DNA of 64,000 bases from [Phialemoniopsis] sp. UDSM-2020 (taxonomy: Eukaryota; Ascomycota; Sordariomycetes; Thyridiales; Thyridiaceae). Below the pieces are notes generated by a model. The model did not search any database. It was given only the letters and a program-made list of their open reading frames with translations, and was not told where the DNA came from. The translations under genes were made by a program, and so were the position numbers. The stretch's first letter is position 1. Each line of letters begins with the position of its first letter. The stretch is taken from NCBI GenBank assembly GCA_018873225.1, contig JAEILZ010000008.1, forward strand, positions 3,100,001-3,164,000, in the 5' to 3' direction. Positions 48,990-58,324 of the stretch are shown here, piece after piece.

Positions 48990-50831
48990 ATGGTCGGCTC
49001 TCTGGTGCACGTCCAAGGCTTACCACCACGGCCAGATGTCGAGTACGTCTACACTTCACTACCAAAGAATGACTCTATCCGGTACTTCGTCCTGGACGAG
49101 GGGCAACGCGATGACCCCGTTTCCGGTAGACTCTGCACGGCGGAGCTCCGGGATATGTCGGATGTGGAGGCCATATCCTATGTGTGGGGCGACGTGAACG
49201 ACATCGATGTAGTCTCGTGCAACGACAGACTCGTCTACGTGACGCGCAATCTCAGACAGGTGCTACAGCAAATCCGACTACCAGATGCAAAACGCAAGAT
49301 CTGGGCCGATGCTTTATGTATAAACCAGAGTGACCTCGCAGAGCGAAGTCAACAAGTGTCCCTCATGGGAGAGATCTACAGCCGGACCAAGAATATACTA
49401 ATCTGCTTGGGACCTGACGAGTTCGACGACGCTTCTTCTGCGGTGGGCCTCTTCCGGGATATGGATGAGATTATCAAGAACAAGCTCAGAGAGATTGAGA
49501 AGGAATGGAATACCTTTCCCTGGCCTGAGAAAGACGACCCACTTCTCCTCGACGCGAGGTGGTCGTCCGTCGAGGCCTTGTCACAAAATCCCTGGTTCAC
49601 CCAAGGCTGGGTCATACAGGAGGCTGCTTTGGCTAACACAGCCTTGGTCGTGTGGGGTGACTACATCATACAATGGGCGTCGCTCGTGAGGACAATGCTC
49701 TGGGTGATGACGAGGGGCGCCGTCCTGCACACCCAGTTCACGTTTGGCATTTGCGGGCTGCACCTAGCCTCGAATCAAATGCTGTTACCCAACGCGACCT
49801 ATGCTATGGGCTACCGCGCCGTGCCGACTATGCTCTTTTTACTACATGAAGCGCGTCATCTGAGCTTCACCGACGAGAGGGATCGGATATACGCCTTCTT
49901 GGAACTGGCGAAGCGGCACTCGAAGAAGCATCTCGGTATTATACCCGACTACGAGCGGGCGTTCCTCGATGTATATCGTGACTTCTCCTACATCTATCTG
50001 GCAGTCGAGCAAGACCTGGATCTCATCAGCTACGCGATAAACGACGAGTTGACCGATGGCGTAGGAGGGCTGCCTTCCTGGGTGCCGCGATGGGACACAC
50101 CTCCGGCGTGGGATCTCACGCGGTTCGCCCCAGACAGGCTCACTTCCCGAGCCGGGCATACTTATGCCCCGCTCGTGGATCAGAACGGCGATCTTTACGT
50201 GCAGGGCGTGGTCATTGACACAGCCGCGCTGGTCAGTGACAGACTGACACATGCGGCTACCGACACCGCTCGCGTCACAGCGAGGCTGTGGAATGAGGTC
50301 ATGAGCTTCGCAGATGGGATCGCTTACTCGCCCGAAGCCTCACTACCAGCATTCATTGAGTGCTTGACGGCGGGTTGCGTGCCGCGAGTCCGGTTCGAGG
50401 AATGGGCCGACGTACGGACATCGTTCCTGCAAGGGCTTCAGACCGAAGGTGCTCATTTTGGACCGCACATCGTTGGAACGCTGGGCGAGAGCTCTTCTGG
50501 CGATGCGCGGGTTTTAGGCGGTGATATCCACGGATACTGCCTGCGGAGACGCTTCATAGTGACGCAGCGCGGGTACTTTGGGCTGGTCCCTGACGCGGTG
50601 CGAGCGGGCGACCTCTGCTGCATCGTCTTCGGGGCCCGTATACCGTTTATCATCCGACCGACAGAGTGCCAGGGTAGGTTCAAGCTCATTGGACCAGTCT
50701 TCCTGGTCAGCAAGGAGCTGTGCAGTATTGGCGAGAGCTCGGAGTTTACCTACTGCCCCTTGCTCGGATCTACAGATGGGAAAGACTGGATCGGCTGGGA
50801 CGTCGACGAGCAAACTATTACCCTTTGTTGA
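48990..50831 (+). CDS. HET-domain (heterokaryon incompatibility) protein
   Basis: Intronless, 613 residues. The HET domain occupies about residues 55-215: EAISYVWGDVND, then RLPDAKRKIWADALCINQ, ERSQQVSLMGEIYSRTK and NPWFTQGWVIQEAALA, the four classic blocks. The C-terminal 350 residues hold GLPSWVPRWDTP and YFGLVPDAVRAGDLCCIVFG, the usual end region of stand-alone HET proteins. No WD, ankyrin or NACHT part is present. Such proteins can trigger cell death on non-self contact, though most are uncharacterised. Its stop lies 200 bases from the left edge of the RNA element array. Confidence 0.93.
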   Translation: MVGSLVHVQGLPPRPDVEYVYTSLPKNDSIRYFVLDEGQRDDPVSGRLCTAELRDMSDVEAISYVWGDVNDIDVVSCNDRLVYVTRNLRQVLQQIRLPDAKRKIWADALCINQSDLAERSQQVSLMGEIYSRTKNILICLGPDEFDDASSAVGLFRDMDEIIKNKLREIEKEWNTFPWPEKDDPLLLDARWSSVEALSQNPWFTQGWVIQEAALANTALVVWGDYIIQWASLVRTMLWVMTRGAVLHTQFTFGICGLHLASNQMLLPNATYAMGYRAVPTMLFLLHEARHLSFTDERDRIYAFLELAKRHSKKHLGIIPDYERAFLDVYRDFSYIYLAVEQDLDLISYAINDELTDGVGGLPSWVPRWDTPPAWDLTRFAPDRLTSRAGHTYAPLVDQNGDLYVQGVVIDTAALVSDRLTHAATDTARVTARLWNEVMSFADGIAYSPEASLPAFIECLTAGCVPRVRFEEWADVRTSFLQGLQTEGAHFGPHIVGTLGESSSGDARVLGGDIHGYCLRRRFIVTQRGYFGLVPDAVRAGDLCCIVFGARIPFIIRPTECQGRFKLIGPVFLVSKELCSIGESSEFTYCPLLGSTDGKDWIGWDVDEQTITLC

Positions 50832-51030
50832 CAGTCGTGGCTTCTGTGGGTATTCACTTGATATCAGTGTGTGTCGTTGTAAATAGAGAGTACCAGGCAA
50901 ATAGCCTACATCGTCAGGCAGACAGGGATATTGTACGAGAACAAGAAAGAGGATAAAAAATACAAGATGAAGAGGATGCAGGGCTCGAAGGCATGTCTGC
51001 TTACTTTCACAAACCAGAAACGGCAAAAAA

Positions 51031-51111
51031 GCGAAGGCCTGGCTTGCCAGAGCAAGCCAGGCGGATAATTCCATAGAAAGAACCCCGAAGGTGACTGTTG
51101 AGCTACTTCGC
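51031..51111 (-). ncRNA. Pol III-type tRNA-end-like RNA, copy 3
   Basis: 81 bases. The ends are GCGAAGT and CCTTCGC; only the seventh pair is mismatched. The A-box TAGCTCAACAG is intact. The hairpin is extended to a perfect 10 bp (CCTGGCTTGC / GCAAGCCAGG, loop TCTG). T6 follows. A B-box-like CCTTCGAGCCC lies at 50981-50991 and another T6 at 50955-50960. TTCTATGG in the middle recurs in copy 2. Confidence 0.55.
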
Positions 51112-51501
51112 TTGATGAACACAGGCAACCAAGTGCACTTATGAACTAATTGCATGGCTGGCTAGGCCGACGTTTGCTCACCCTGTGCACACTTGCCAGG
51201 GTCAGAGAAGGTCGAACCTTGGCAGAGAGGCATGACAGACATGAGGGAGGATAGCATAATCCCCAACATTCACATTAGTTGTTTCTACGGAGCAGACAAG
51301 CAAGATCAATTAAGCAAAGGCTGAATTAGGGGAATGCCAGTTGCACATTACAGCAGCTCTACGATCAAATCACAAAGTAATTGTACCACAACACTTGAAA
51401 CCAAGGACAAAAAAAAAAGACATGAAGATAATTCAAGCTGTTTTCGAAAGCCAGTACAGGCCAATAACAAAACCAAAAAGAGAAGGACGACCAGCAAAAA
51501 A

Positions 51502-51563
51502 GCGACGCCCTTGTAAAGGCCGGAAACCTGAGGTAAGATCTTTGTATTGTTGAGCTACGCCGC
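51502..51563 (-). ncRNA. Pol III-type tRNA-end-like RNA, copy 4 (covariant stem)
   Basis: 62 bases. The acceptor-like stem has changed on both sides: GCGGCGT pairs with GCGTCGC, so the usual A-T at pair 5 is C-G and pair 4 is G-T. The hairpin is CCTT-TAC-AAGG, again changed on both sides. T6 follows. The A-box TAGCTCAACAA is kept. The upstream block CTTAAGCGAATTAG matches the TATA block of copy 7 with changes. A weak B-box-like CTTTCGAAAAC lies near 51441-51451. Confidence 0.5.
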
Positions 51564-51809
51564 TGAAAGCTGTGACACTGCTAATTCGCTTAAGGCACTG
51601 CCTAGACTAAGTTGTACTTTACCCCCTGACGCCACTAGCCAGCCAGGCAGCAGAGCGCCGACTGAGTCACACCGGCAAACACCCTCAGCTTTCACCACGT
51701 CCCTAGTCGATGCCCTGGTCAGACCAGAGGTGCCAAAAAAGAAATAGAAGTGATTATACACCGAATCGAACGTGTACACTCTGGTTTCCGAGTTTATGAT
51801 TGCCAAAAA

Positions 51810-51875
51810 GCGAAGTCCTGGTCGTCACAGCCAGGGGTTTTTCTACCACAAGAAGTTTTGATTGAGCTACTTCGC
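51810..51875 (-). ncRNA. Pol III-type tRNA-end-like RNA, copy 5
   Basis: 66 bases. GCGAAGT pairs with ACTTCGC over all 7 positions. The A-box is TAGCTCAATC. The hairpin CCTGG-CTGTGACGA-CCAGG abuts the 3' strand, and T5 follows. CTTATAAG lies 26-33 bases upstream (51901-51908). A B-box-like CGTTCGATTCG is at 51762-51772 (minus) after the T-run, then T6 at 51735-51740. This is one of the two best matches to the full unit plan. Confidence 0.58.
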
Positions 51876-51985
51876 CTGGACGAAGATTGCCGTTATATGG
51901 CTTATAAGTCCTTGTCTTGTATAAAAGACGGAACATGTAGAGCATAAGTGATCAGCTTGGATATTGCACAGGCAAATGGCAAAAA

Positions 51986-52054
51986 GCGAAGCCCTGGCAA
52001 GCCAGGTTAATTCTTTTGGATCAGTCAAATAGATTATCAATTGAGCTACTTCGC
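51986..52054 (-). ncRNA. Pol III-type tRNA-end-like RNA, copy 6
   Basis: 69 bases. GCGAAGT pairs with GCTTCGC. The A-box is TAGCTCAATTG. The hairpin CCTGG-CTTG-CCAGG has the very stable G(CUUG)C tetraloop. T5 follows. GTTATAAGC is 24-32 bases upstream (52078-52086). No B-box is seen downstream, and no second long T-run. Confidence 0.55.
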
Positions 52055-52209
52055 TGAAGGGCGAGTACGGTATTGTAGCTTATAACCGTTCACCCTAACC
52101 AGAGCGAGTCCTAGGCAATGCCTAAACCTGCTTAGGTATCGCGTCTTACTGGAAAATGGATGTCCAAAAAAGAAACACAAAAACGGACAGACATCGCCAA
52201 TGGCAAAAA

Positions 52210-52291
52210 GCGAAGTCTGGCAAGCCAGAGCATCTCTAAATCAACGGATTTAAAGTCGTTACGCAAACGAAAGACAGTTGAGCTACTTCGC
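52210..52291 (-). ncRNA. Pol III-type tRNA-end-like RNA, copy 7
   Basis: 82 bases. GCGAAGT pairs with ACTTCGC. The A-box is TAGCTCAACTG. The hairpin is CTGG-CTTG-CCAG (CUUG tetraloop). T5 follows. GTTATAAGC lies 25-33 bases upstream (52316-52324). No clear B-box, but T6 occurs at 52166-52171. The middle insert is about 50 bases and unlike the other copies. Confidence 0.55.
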
Positions 52292-52507
52292 TGGAAGTTC
52301 TGAACCCACTAATTGGCTTATAACACCACCCCAGACCAGTGCTGTGCCACCGGAACCTCGGCCTGTAAGCTGCCAAGGTCTCTCCGCTGTTGACTCACTC
52401 CGGCGAGCATATCCTCTCCGAGGGAGTGACCAAAAAGAAGAAGAGATATGTAAAATGGCAGGACTGTGGCTCGAATACATGACTGCTGGACTTGCAAAAA
52501 GGTAAAA

Positions 52508-52594
52508 GCGAAGTCCAGGCAAGGCCTGGTTAGATTGAATTTGAATCAATTTCCTGTGTTGCCACGGGGTACCTAGATGGTTGAGCTACTTCGC
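52508..52594 (-). ncRNA. Pol III-type tRNA-end-like RNA, copy 8 (covariant hairpin)
   Basis: 87 bases, the longest copy. GCGAAGT pairs with ACTTCGC. The A-box is TAGCTCAACCAT. The hairpin is CCAGG-CCTTG-CCTGG, where the central pair is flipped on both sides relative to other copies. The run after it is broken (TTTTACC then TTTTT at 52496-52500). GTCATAAG lies about 23-30 bases upstream. A B-box-like TATTCGAGCC lies at 52468-52477 and T5 at 52432-52436. Confidence 0.55.
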
Positions 52595-52793
52595 TGGAGA
52601 TGAAGCCTGTAACTTGAACTTATGACACTGCGGATGTACATCCTGTTTCGCTGTTGCATTGCTTGAAGTACGTATCTCATAGTATTTGTAAATGGTCTTT
52701 CAAGAAATATGAACAAGAAATCGTCTTCCATAAGACTACACCCCATCCCAAAGAAAGGTTGCTTTTCATCATGCCTCTTTCCAACTCACTCCC

Positions 52794-54378
52794 TTACATA
52801 GCCATAACCAGCCCAGCAACGCCAGCGACAACCACAGCGCCCAGCCCGGCCACAGTTCGCCCCTGAGCGCCATTGGGCTTCCCCGTCGCCGTGACGATGC
52901 TGCCGCTCGTCGTCGCCGTCGGTGTACCGGAGCTCTTGCTCAGCACGTAGATCTCGCCCGTCGTGTCCGACGTGACAAACAAACGCCCGCTCATGCCCCA
53001 GGCGAGACCCACGGGCCGGAAGCAGTTGCCCGGGCACTGCGCCTTCTGGCCCGGGTTCGACATGATGTCGGTCAGTGCGTCGGTGCTGCTCGAGGGCTCG
53101 ACGGGCGAGCCGCGCTCCTTGTCGAAGGCGATGGTCGAGACGCGGTAGCCCTCCGGGTTGGTCTTGTCGACTGCGCGCGCGACGGGGTTAGCGGCTGCTT
53201 GTGTTGGGGGAGGGGAGGGGGGAGAAGGGGAAAAGAAACTTACAGCTTCCGTGGAAGGTGACGTACGCCAGCGCGCCGTCGTCGCTGAACTTGATGTCGA
53301 GCGGCGCGTAGTGCGCGGGCAGCGTGAGCCGGGGAGCGACGTAGTCCTCGGCGCAGGTGGTGTCGTTGAGCGTCGAGTTCTGCGTCAGGCTGAACTGGTC
53401 GCCGACGTGCAGCGTGCCCTCGGTGCTCGCGGGTCCCGGCAGGTTCGTGTCCCAGACCGCAAAGCAGTTGGGGTAGCCGTAGTTGCCGCCCTGGTTGTCC
53501 GTCGTGGAGTTGAGGAAGCCGTGATAATTCAACTCCTCGCCCGGGTTGGTCTTTTGCACGTCGGAGCCGTCGCGCGTGACGCCGTCGATGCTGTTCTCGA
53601 CGCTGTAGATGCCGCCCGTGACGGGGTGCTCGCCGATACCGACGGAATTGCGCAGGCCCCAGCCCATGACGCGCCCGTCGGTGGCAAAGTTGTAGGCGGA
53701 CTGGCCGTCGAGCAGGCGCGACAGGTCAAAGGCGCGGATCTGCGACAGGCCCGAGTCGCGGTCGAGGGCGTCGATGTCGTAGTTCTCGGCGGAGCCGCGC
53801 GAGACGAGGAGCTGGCCGGGCACCTTCTTCGACATGAGCAGGGTGCGCGTGGTCAGGTCGTTGTTGCTCATGTTGCCGACGACGGTGCGCGGGTTGCCGC
53901 TGATGGTGCCCTTGGCGGCGTCGTAGGCCCAGGCGTAGACGGCCTCGACGTTGGAGGCGTAGAGGGTCCTGCCGTCGTCGGACAGGGTGAGGCCGTGGTT
54001 CAGCTGTGGTGGGCGGGTTACAGATTAGCAATTGCTCTTCGTACGTCGGGGGCAGCTTGGAATTTGGCATTGACTTACAGTCGTATCGGCGACGACGGTG
54101 GTGGCCTGGTCGACAACGAGACAGGTGCCGCCATTGTCCTTGAAAGTGAATCGGGTAACACCCTTGCCGCTCTCGACGACGAGCAGACCACCGGCGCTAT
54201 CGAACTGGATACTCCGAGGCTTCTTGAGGCCATTGACGACCAGCTGGGCGCTCCAGCCGGGCGCGACAGAGGGAGGCGAGTAGGCCGGGACGAGCACGGA
54301 CGAGCAGGCCGTCTGCGCAGCGACTCCGGCGGCGAAGAGCCCCGCTCCGATGGCCGCACTGGCGAAGCTCGACTTCAT
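52794..54378 (-). CDS. Sorbosone/glucose dehydrogenase-like (PQQ-type propeller), probably GPI-anchored
   Basis: Beta-propeller protein of the soluble glucose/L-sorbosone dehydrogenase fold, secreted. Three exons (54378-54079, 54003-53244, 53170-52794) give 478 residues. The signal peptide is MKSSFASAAIGAGLFAAGVAA. Family stretches: LKKPRSIQFDSAGGLLVVE, LNHGLTLSDDGRTLYAS, GLRNSVGIGEHPVTGGIYS, GGNYGYPNCF, and PLDIKFSDDGALAYVTFHGS before the last intron. The C-terminus is Thr/Ser-rich and ends in a hydrophobic run (VAGLGAVVVAGVAGLVMAM), a likely GPI-anchor signal. Fungal members often act on the cell surface in carbohydrate oxidation. Cofactor use is not proven here. GC-rich codons create a 444-residue shadow frame on the other strand. 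Confidence 0.88.
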
Positions 54379-56558
54379 GTTGGCGATTGGTGTCTCTACG
54401 CAAGGCAAAAGGGCAAATGCAAGTCAAGGCAAGTTGTGATCTGCTGCTTGCTTCACTTCACCACACCTAGAGCTACGAAGGAAGAGGAGTAAACGGAGAG
54501 AAGCGGCCGGCCAGACAATATTCAAAGGGTCCCTCCTCCTCGTCTTCTCTCTCCTCCCAAAGATTGTCCCGCTAGTGTGGGTATTGGGGGACTAGGGCCG
54601 CTGGCGCACATGCAACCTTTACGAGAAGAAAGGAGCTCGCAGCACCATTGAACACTTTGACGACGAGCATGTGGTGGGGCGGGACAGGACGGGCTTCTAG
54701 CTCGAAGCAACATTGGGCTGGCTCCCGCCATCTTGGATGCACCGAGTGGGCGCTGGATGGAGCTTTCCAGACCATGACAAGAGCGAGAAAGCGCTCCAGG
54801 GCTGCAGATAGTGGAGACCCTGGCTGCTCGCCATCGGGCCATCAGCTCAAGCTAGATCAGGGACCAAGCACAAAGTAGACATGTAGATATTGGCTTGGCC
54901 GTTGAGCGGTTTTGTTGGCTCAACCTCGCCAAAGTAATTATGTGTGATGCCGAGGATTGGGAAGCGAGAGCTGCTCTCCCGACGTCGGTGCAGTGGTGTG
55001 CAGACAGACGAGATCAGCTGCAATATCGCCATCCCATTTCCGGGGACGGTGACTTCTTGGCGAGCGCTGAACTGACAAGACGGGCCATGGTGTACCAAGC
55101 TCTCAGCACACCAGGGCCGGCAAAATGGCACGTTGGAACGCATGATCAAGCTCCCAACAATAGCACTCAGAGGCGGGGGAACTCAGCTTCGGGTTTTGCC
55201 ATTTGTCAAAGTTGTCATGGCATCCCACCCTCCCATCGCCGCGAGGTGTCATTCTGTGCCGTGTTCCCCGCTCTCGAGCTGTCATGCCAGCGGTGCGACT
55301 GCCGGGTAGGCAGCAATGGCGCCGGCACCGGCCAATGATTCCAGGCGGCGGACTCTGCTGGCGTAGAAGATTGATATGGCCACCCGGAGAAGAGGCCACG
55401 GGCTGCCCAGCCTTGCCAACCTCTTTGCTGGAAGACGGAGGGGATCCTGTGCCTCTTGGTGTGGGGGTTTGTGACCGTGCTGAAGGGAAGATGGATTTAT
55501 TCTGCGCTTAAGGCGGGGTTTCCATGAATCTTTTCCATTGACTCAAGTCTGACGAGACTGGACTGCTCGATCCCTTCTTTGCAGTCTCGCCTTCCCCATT
55601 GACTCTCTGACGTGAGCCAACTTTGCAATATGCGAGGCTGGTTTCTCAGTCAGAAATCAAAAAACATCGAAGCGTCTTCTTCACTGACATGGGCTCGGGC
55701 GATCATTGACCTAAGAAAAGAGGGACTCTGCCCCGATGGGGTAAGTCGAGTCCCCAGTAAAATCGATAATGCCATCTCGTCCATTTTGCCCCTCCATGAT
55801 CCATTTCCACAACCGCATTACGCCCATCATAAGCCCCTCTTCTTTTTTTCTTCGTCCTCGTCTTTTTTGCCTTGTCTTCGCTATGGTGGGGGGTTTCCCA
55901 TGGGTGAAGGAGACCATGACTTCACGGGAACCACCCAGAGTTTCCCCGTAAGACAGAAATGGCTGGGAGGGGTTTATTGCTGGCATTGTCACAAGTGAGC
56001 ACGTTTTCCACCACTCTGATCCATCCGTGGTTCTCTTGCTTTTACCCACCGAAACCCAGCCCAGTCCAGCCCACGCTTGCAGAAGCTCTTCCGTTCATTA
56101 GCCTTGGCGTGCTCTTGGGATTGGACAAATGCAGTTCCCGCTGCCGATGGCTGGCCGCACTACACACCACCACACACACATGCACATCCGCCGCCAACAT
56201 GTACCTACACCTCGTGTAGAGAGCAGGACAGAAGCCATGACTTGCAGAGTAGAAAACGGGTGCCATTCTTTAGCTTCCCCACGTAGCACACCAGAGCTAG
56301 TCAGAATCTTGTAGTTTCGTGCTGAGCCTATCTCGGGGACCGGCTCATTGTAGCTATTCTTCGTCGTCAACTTTGTCTACCTCTCAAACTTGCATCCCAT
56401 TGCTTCTTGATTTTGTGCTTCATCTTGGATTTGAAGCTGGTGTGCCTGTTTCCCAGACCAGGTATCTGTCTCTTCTCAGTAGGAGAATTGACTCCCTCCA
56501 AGTGCACTTACACACACACTTGACATCGGCGCTTTCACCCCGCCCGACCTCGCCCACG
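54379..56558. other. Long intergenic region
   Basis: About 2.2 kb between two divergent starts. Frames are short. Pyrimidine-rich stretches near 55840-55880 and 56150-56190 (CA-rich) are simple sequence. I can support no gene; long 5' untranslated regions are possible. Confidence 0.45.
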
Positions 56559-57664
56559 ATGCGATCCTCCCTCCTCGCCGCCCTCGCCGCAGCAGCAGCC
56601 TGCGCCCGCGCCGCCGCCGCCGTCGTCCCCCGCGACGACGCCAGCCCGGACACGCCCTGGGTCTCGGTCGACGCCAGCGGCGCCCCGCACACCGTCACGC
56701 CCTCCGTCACCCGCATCAACGGCGCCGCCAGTACCGTCTCGGGCCCGCCAGCGCAGCTGACCAGTACCGCGGCGTACACCCTGACCGTGTCCGGCACTCC
56801 CACGACCGTGACGGGCCAGCCGCCCGTCGCCAGCGCCACGGGGGCCTCGGGCAGCCCCGAGGGCGTGTTCATTACGTGCGACAAGTACGTCGGGCAGGAC
56901 AAGCCTTTCTGCCTGCCGCAGAGGGGCAGCGCTTTGTACCCCGGTCGGACGTACTACAGTGAGTCCTTCCCCTTTTCCCTCCACCCACTACCCCTACTCC
57001 CTTTTCTACTGCTAACCGATTGTCCGTCCTCAAAGTCACATGGAACCCAGCCTACTTCGCCAACGACCGCACCGTCATGGACATCGACATCGTGTACGAC
57101 AACGGCCAGGGCGTGACGTTCCAAAACCTCGCCGCCTCGCAGGGCTTCTACGCCTGGAAGCTCGACGACGACTTCCTCTCCAAGCAAGGCGTGTCGCAGA
57201 TGAGCAACGTATCCATCGGGCTCTCCTTCTTCGAGCGGCCCGGCGACAACGCCTCGGACATGCAGGTCGCCGGCCCGCAGGTCTTCATCGTGCCGGCGCC
57301 CAAGAGCTCCGGCAACTCCGGCCCCGGCACGGCGGCGATCATCGTCATCGTCATCGTGGTCGTGGCGGTCCTGGTCATCGCCGCGGTGCTCGTGTGGTCG
57401 TGGCGTACAAGAGGCCACCCCTTTGCGCTGTGCATGGGCGGGCTCAAGAGGCGGTCCACCGGCGGGGGGCAGGGATACGGCGTGCGCAAGAGCCACTCGG
57501 AGCGCACGGGCGGTCTGGACGTCGGCGGCGGCGGCGCTGGCGGCGACCCGGACAGCAAGGCGCGGGGCGTGGGCATCCAGCTCACGGACCGGGACAGCTG
57601 GTCGCCGACGCAGGGGCGCAACGTGTTCCGCGAGGAGGTGCAGCGCCAGGACAACGAGAGGTGA
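56559..57664 (+). CDS. Single-pass surface membrane protein, unknown function
   Basis: Two exons (56559-56958, 57036-57664) give 342 residues. The signal peptide is MRSSLLAALAAAAACARAAA. The ectodomain is Thr/Ser/Pro-rich at first (TVTGQPPVASATGAS) and then a folded part with GVFITCDKYVGQDKPFCLP and TWNPAYFANDRTVMDIDI. The membrane helix is AAIIVIVIVVVAVLVIAAVL, followed by a basic cytosolic tail with Gly-rich parts, ending NVFREEVQRQDNER. The plan resembles fungal wall sensors (Mid2/Wsc style), but there is no WSC domain, so this is only topology. It is well conserved in look rather than low complexity. Confidence 0.8.
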
Positions 57665-58324
57665 TGAAGGAGAGTTGACGCTGCTTTGAAGACGGTTGAG
57701 TGGTGCACAGAGCAGTAGAGGGTGAACGGCAATGGATGGAGGTAGGTGTAGCGAGGATCGGTTCAGACTGCAGAAGGTGATAGGGGCGCTTTTCTCGAGT
57801 ACATATTAGATCATTCTTCAAAAAGCGGCCTTTAGGCTTGCTAGGTAGGCAAGCAGTTGGGAAGTGTGGCTTGCATGCCGTCTAATGAGTTACGTATCTG
57901 TCATTTTCATCAAGACTTACGCAAATAAAGTACAAAAGCATCATCATCTGAAGATAGCAGCGTATCGATTAGCAGTTCCAAATCATGATATTGGTAGGCA
58001 TCTAATCTACGCGACTCCTTGTGAATACACACCCTGAAAGTGAGACACTGGCAACCCTCCTGGACACTCTGAAAAGGTACATCAGGTCATCTTGTAAACT
58101 TTTTATTGGGTATAATCTTAACATAAGCCGCAGGACCAGCCAGCTAATGGCAGGTCCAGTCAACTCTTCGCTAGCCACAGCGATATAAAATGCTTGAGCA
58201 CATGCAAATCCAATGCTTGCGACCTCCGAGAAAACTCCTCCCCAAAAACGCCAGGCACCTTGTCGTTCGTAAATCTGAAAACGCATCGTAATCTCGAATA
58301 AGAAGCAGTCACCTTCTCACCAGA
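57665..58324. other. Intergenic between convergent genes
   Basis: 660 AT-rich bases. I see no gene. Confidence 0.5.

Noticed and set aside
51208..51219. Extra B-box (GGTTCGACC on minus) between copies 3 and 4
   Set aside because: No A-box, stem or hairpin lies upstream of it at the expected distance; at best a relic.
51031..52594. The RNA elements as ordinary tRNA genes
   Set aside because: Acceptor-like and T-arm-like stems are present, but there is no anticodon arm, no D-stem partner for GCTC, and no TTCRANY T-loop inside the element.
51031..52594. The RNA elements as MITEs or other transposons
   Set aside because: The inverted ends are only 7 bp, no target-site duplications are visible, interiors differ completely, and T-runs plus A-boxes keep one orientation.
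51031..52594. CRISPR-like repeat array
   Set aside because: Repeats are two separated blocks with variable interiors and irregular spacing, in a eukaryotic genome with no cas genes.
51031..52594. Box C/D or H/ACA snoRNA cluster
   Set aside because: No RUGAUGA/CUGA pairs and no ACA tail before the T-run.
51334..52866. Short reading frames across the array (60-88 codons)
   Set aside because: They have no family signature, overlap the structured elements and follow the A-rich composition; they look like chance.
53158..54492. 444-codon plus-strand frame opposite the dehydrogenase gene
   Set aside because: It is the mirror of GC-rich codons in the spliced minus-strand gene and has a Val/Arg/Gly-biased, non-protein-like composition.
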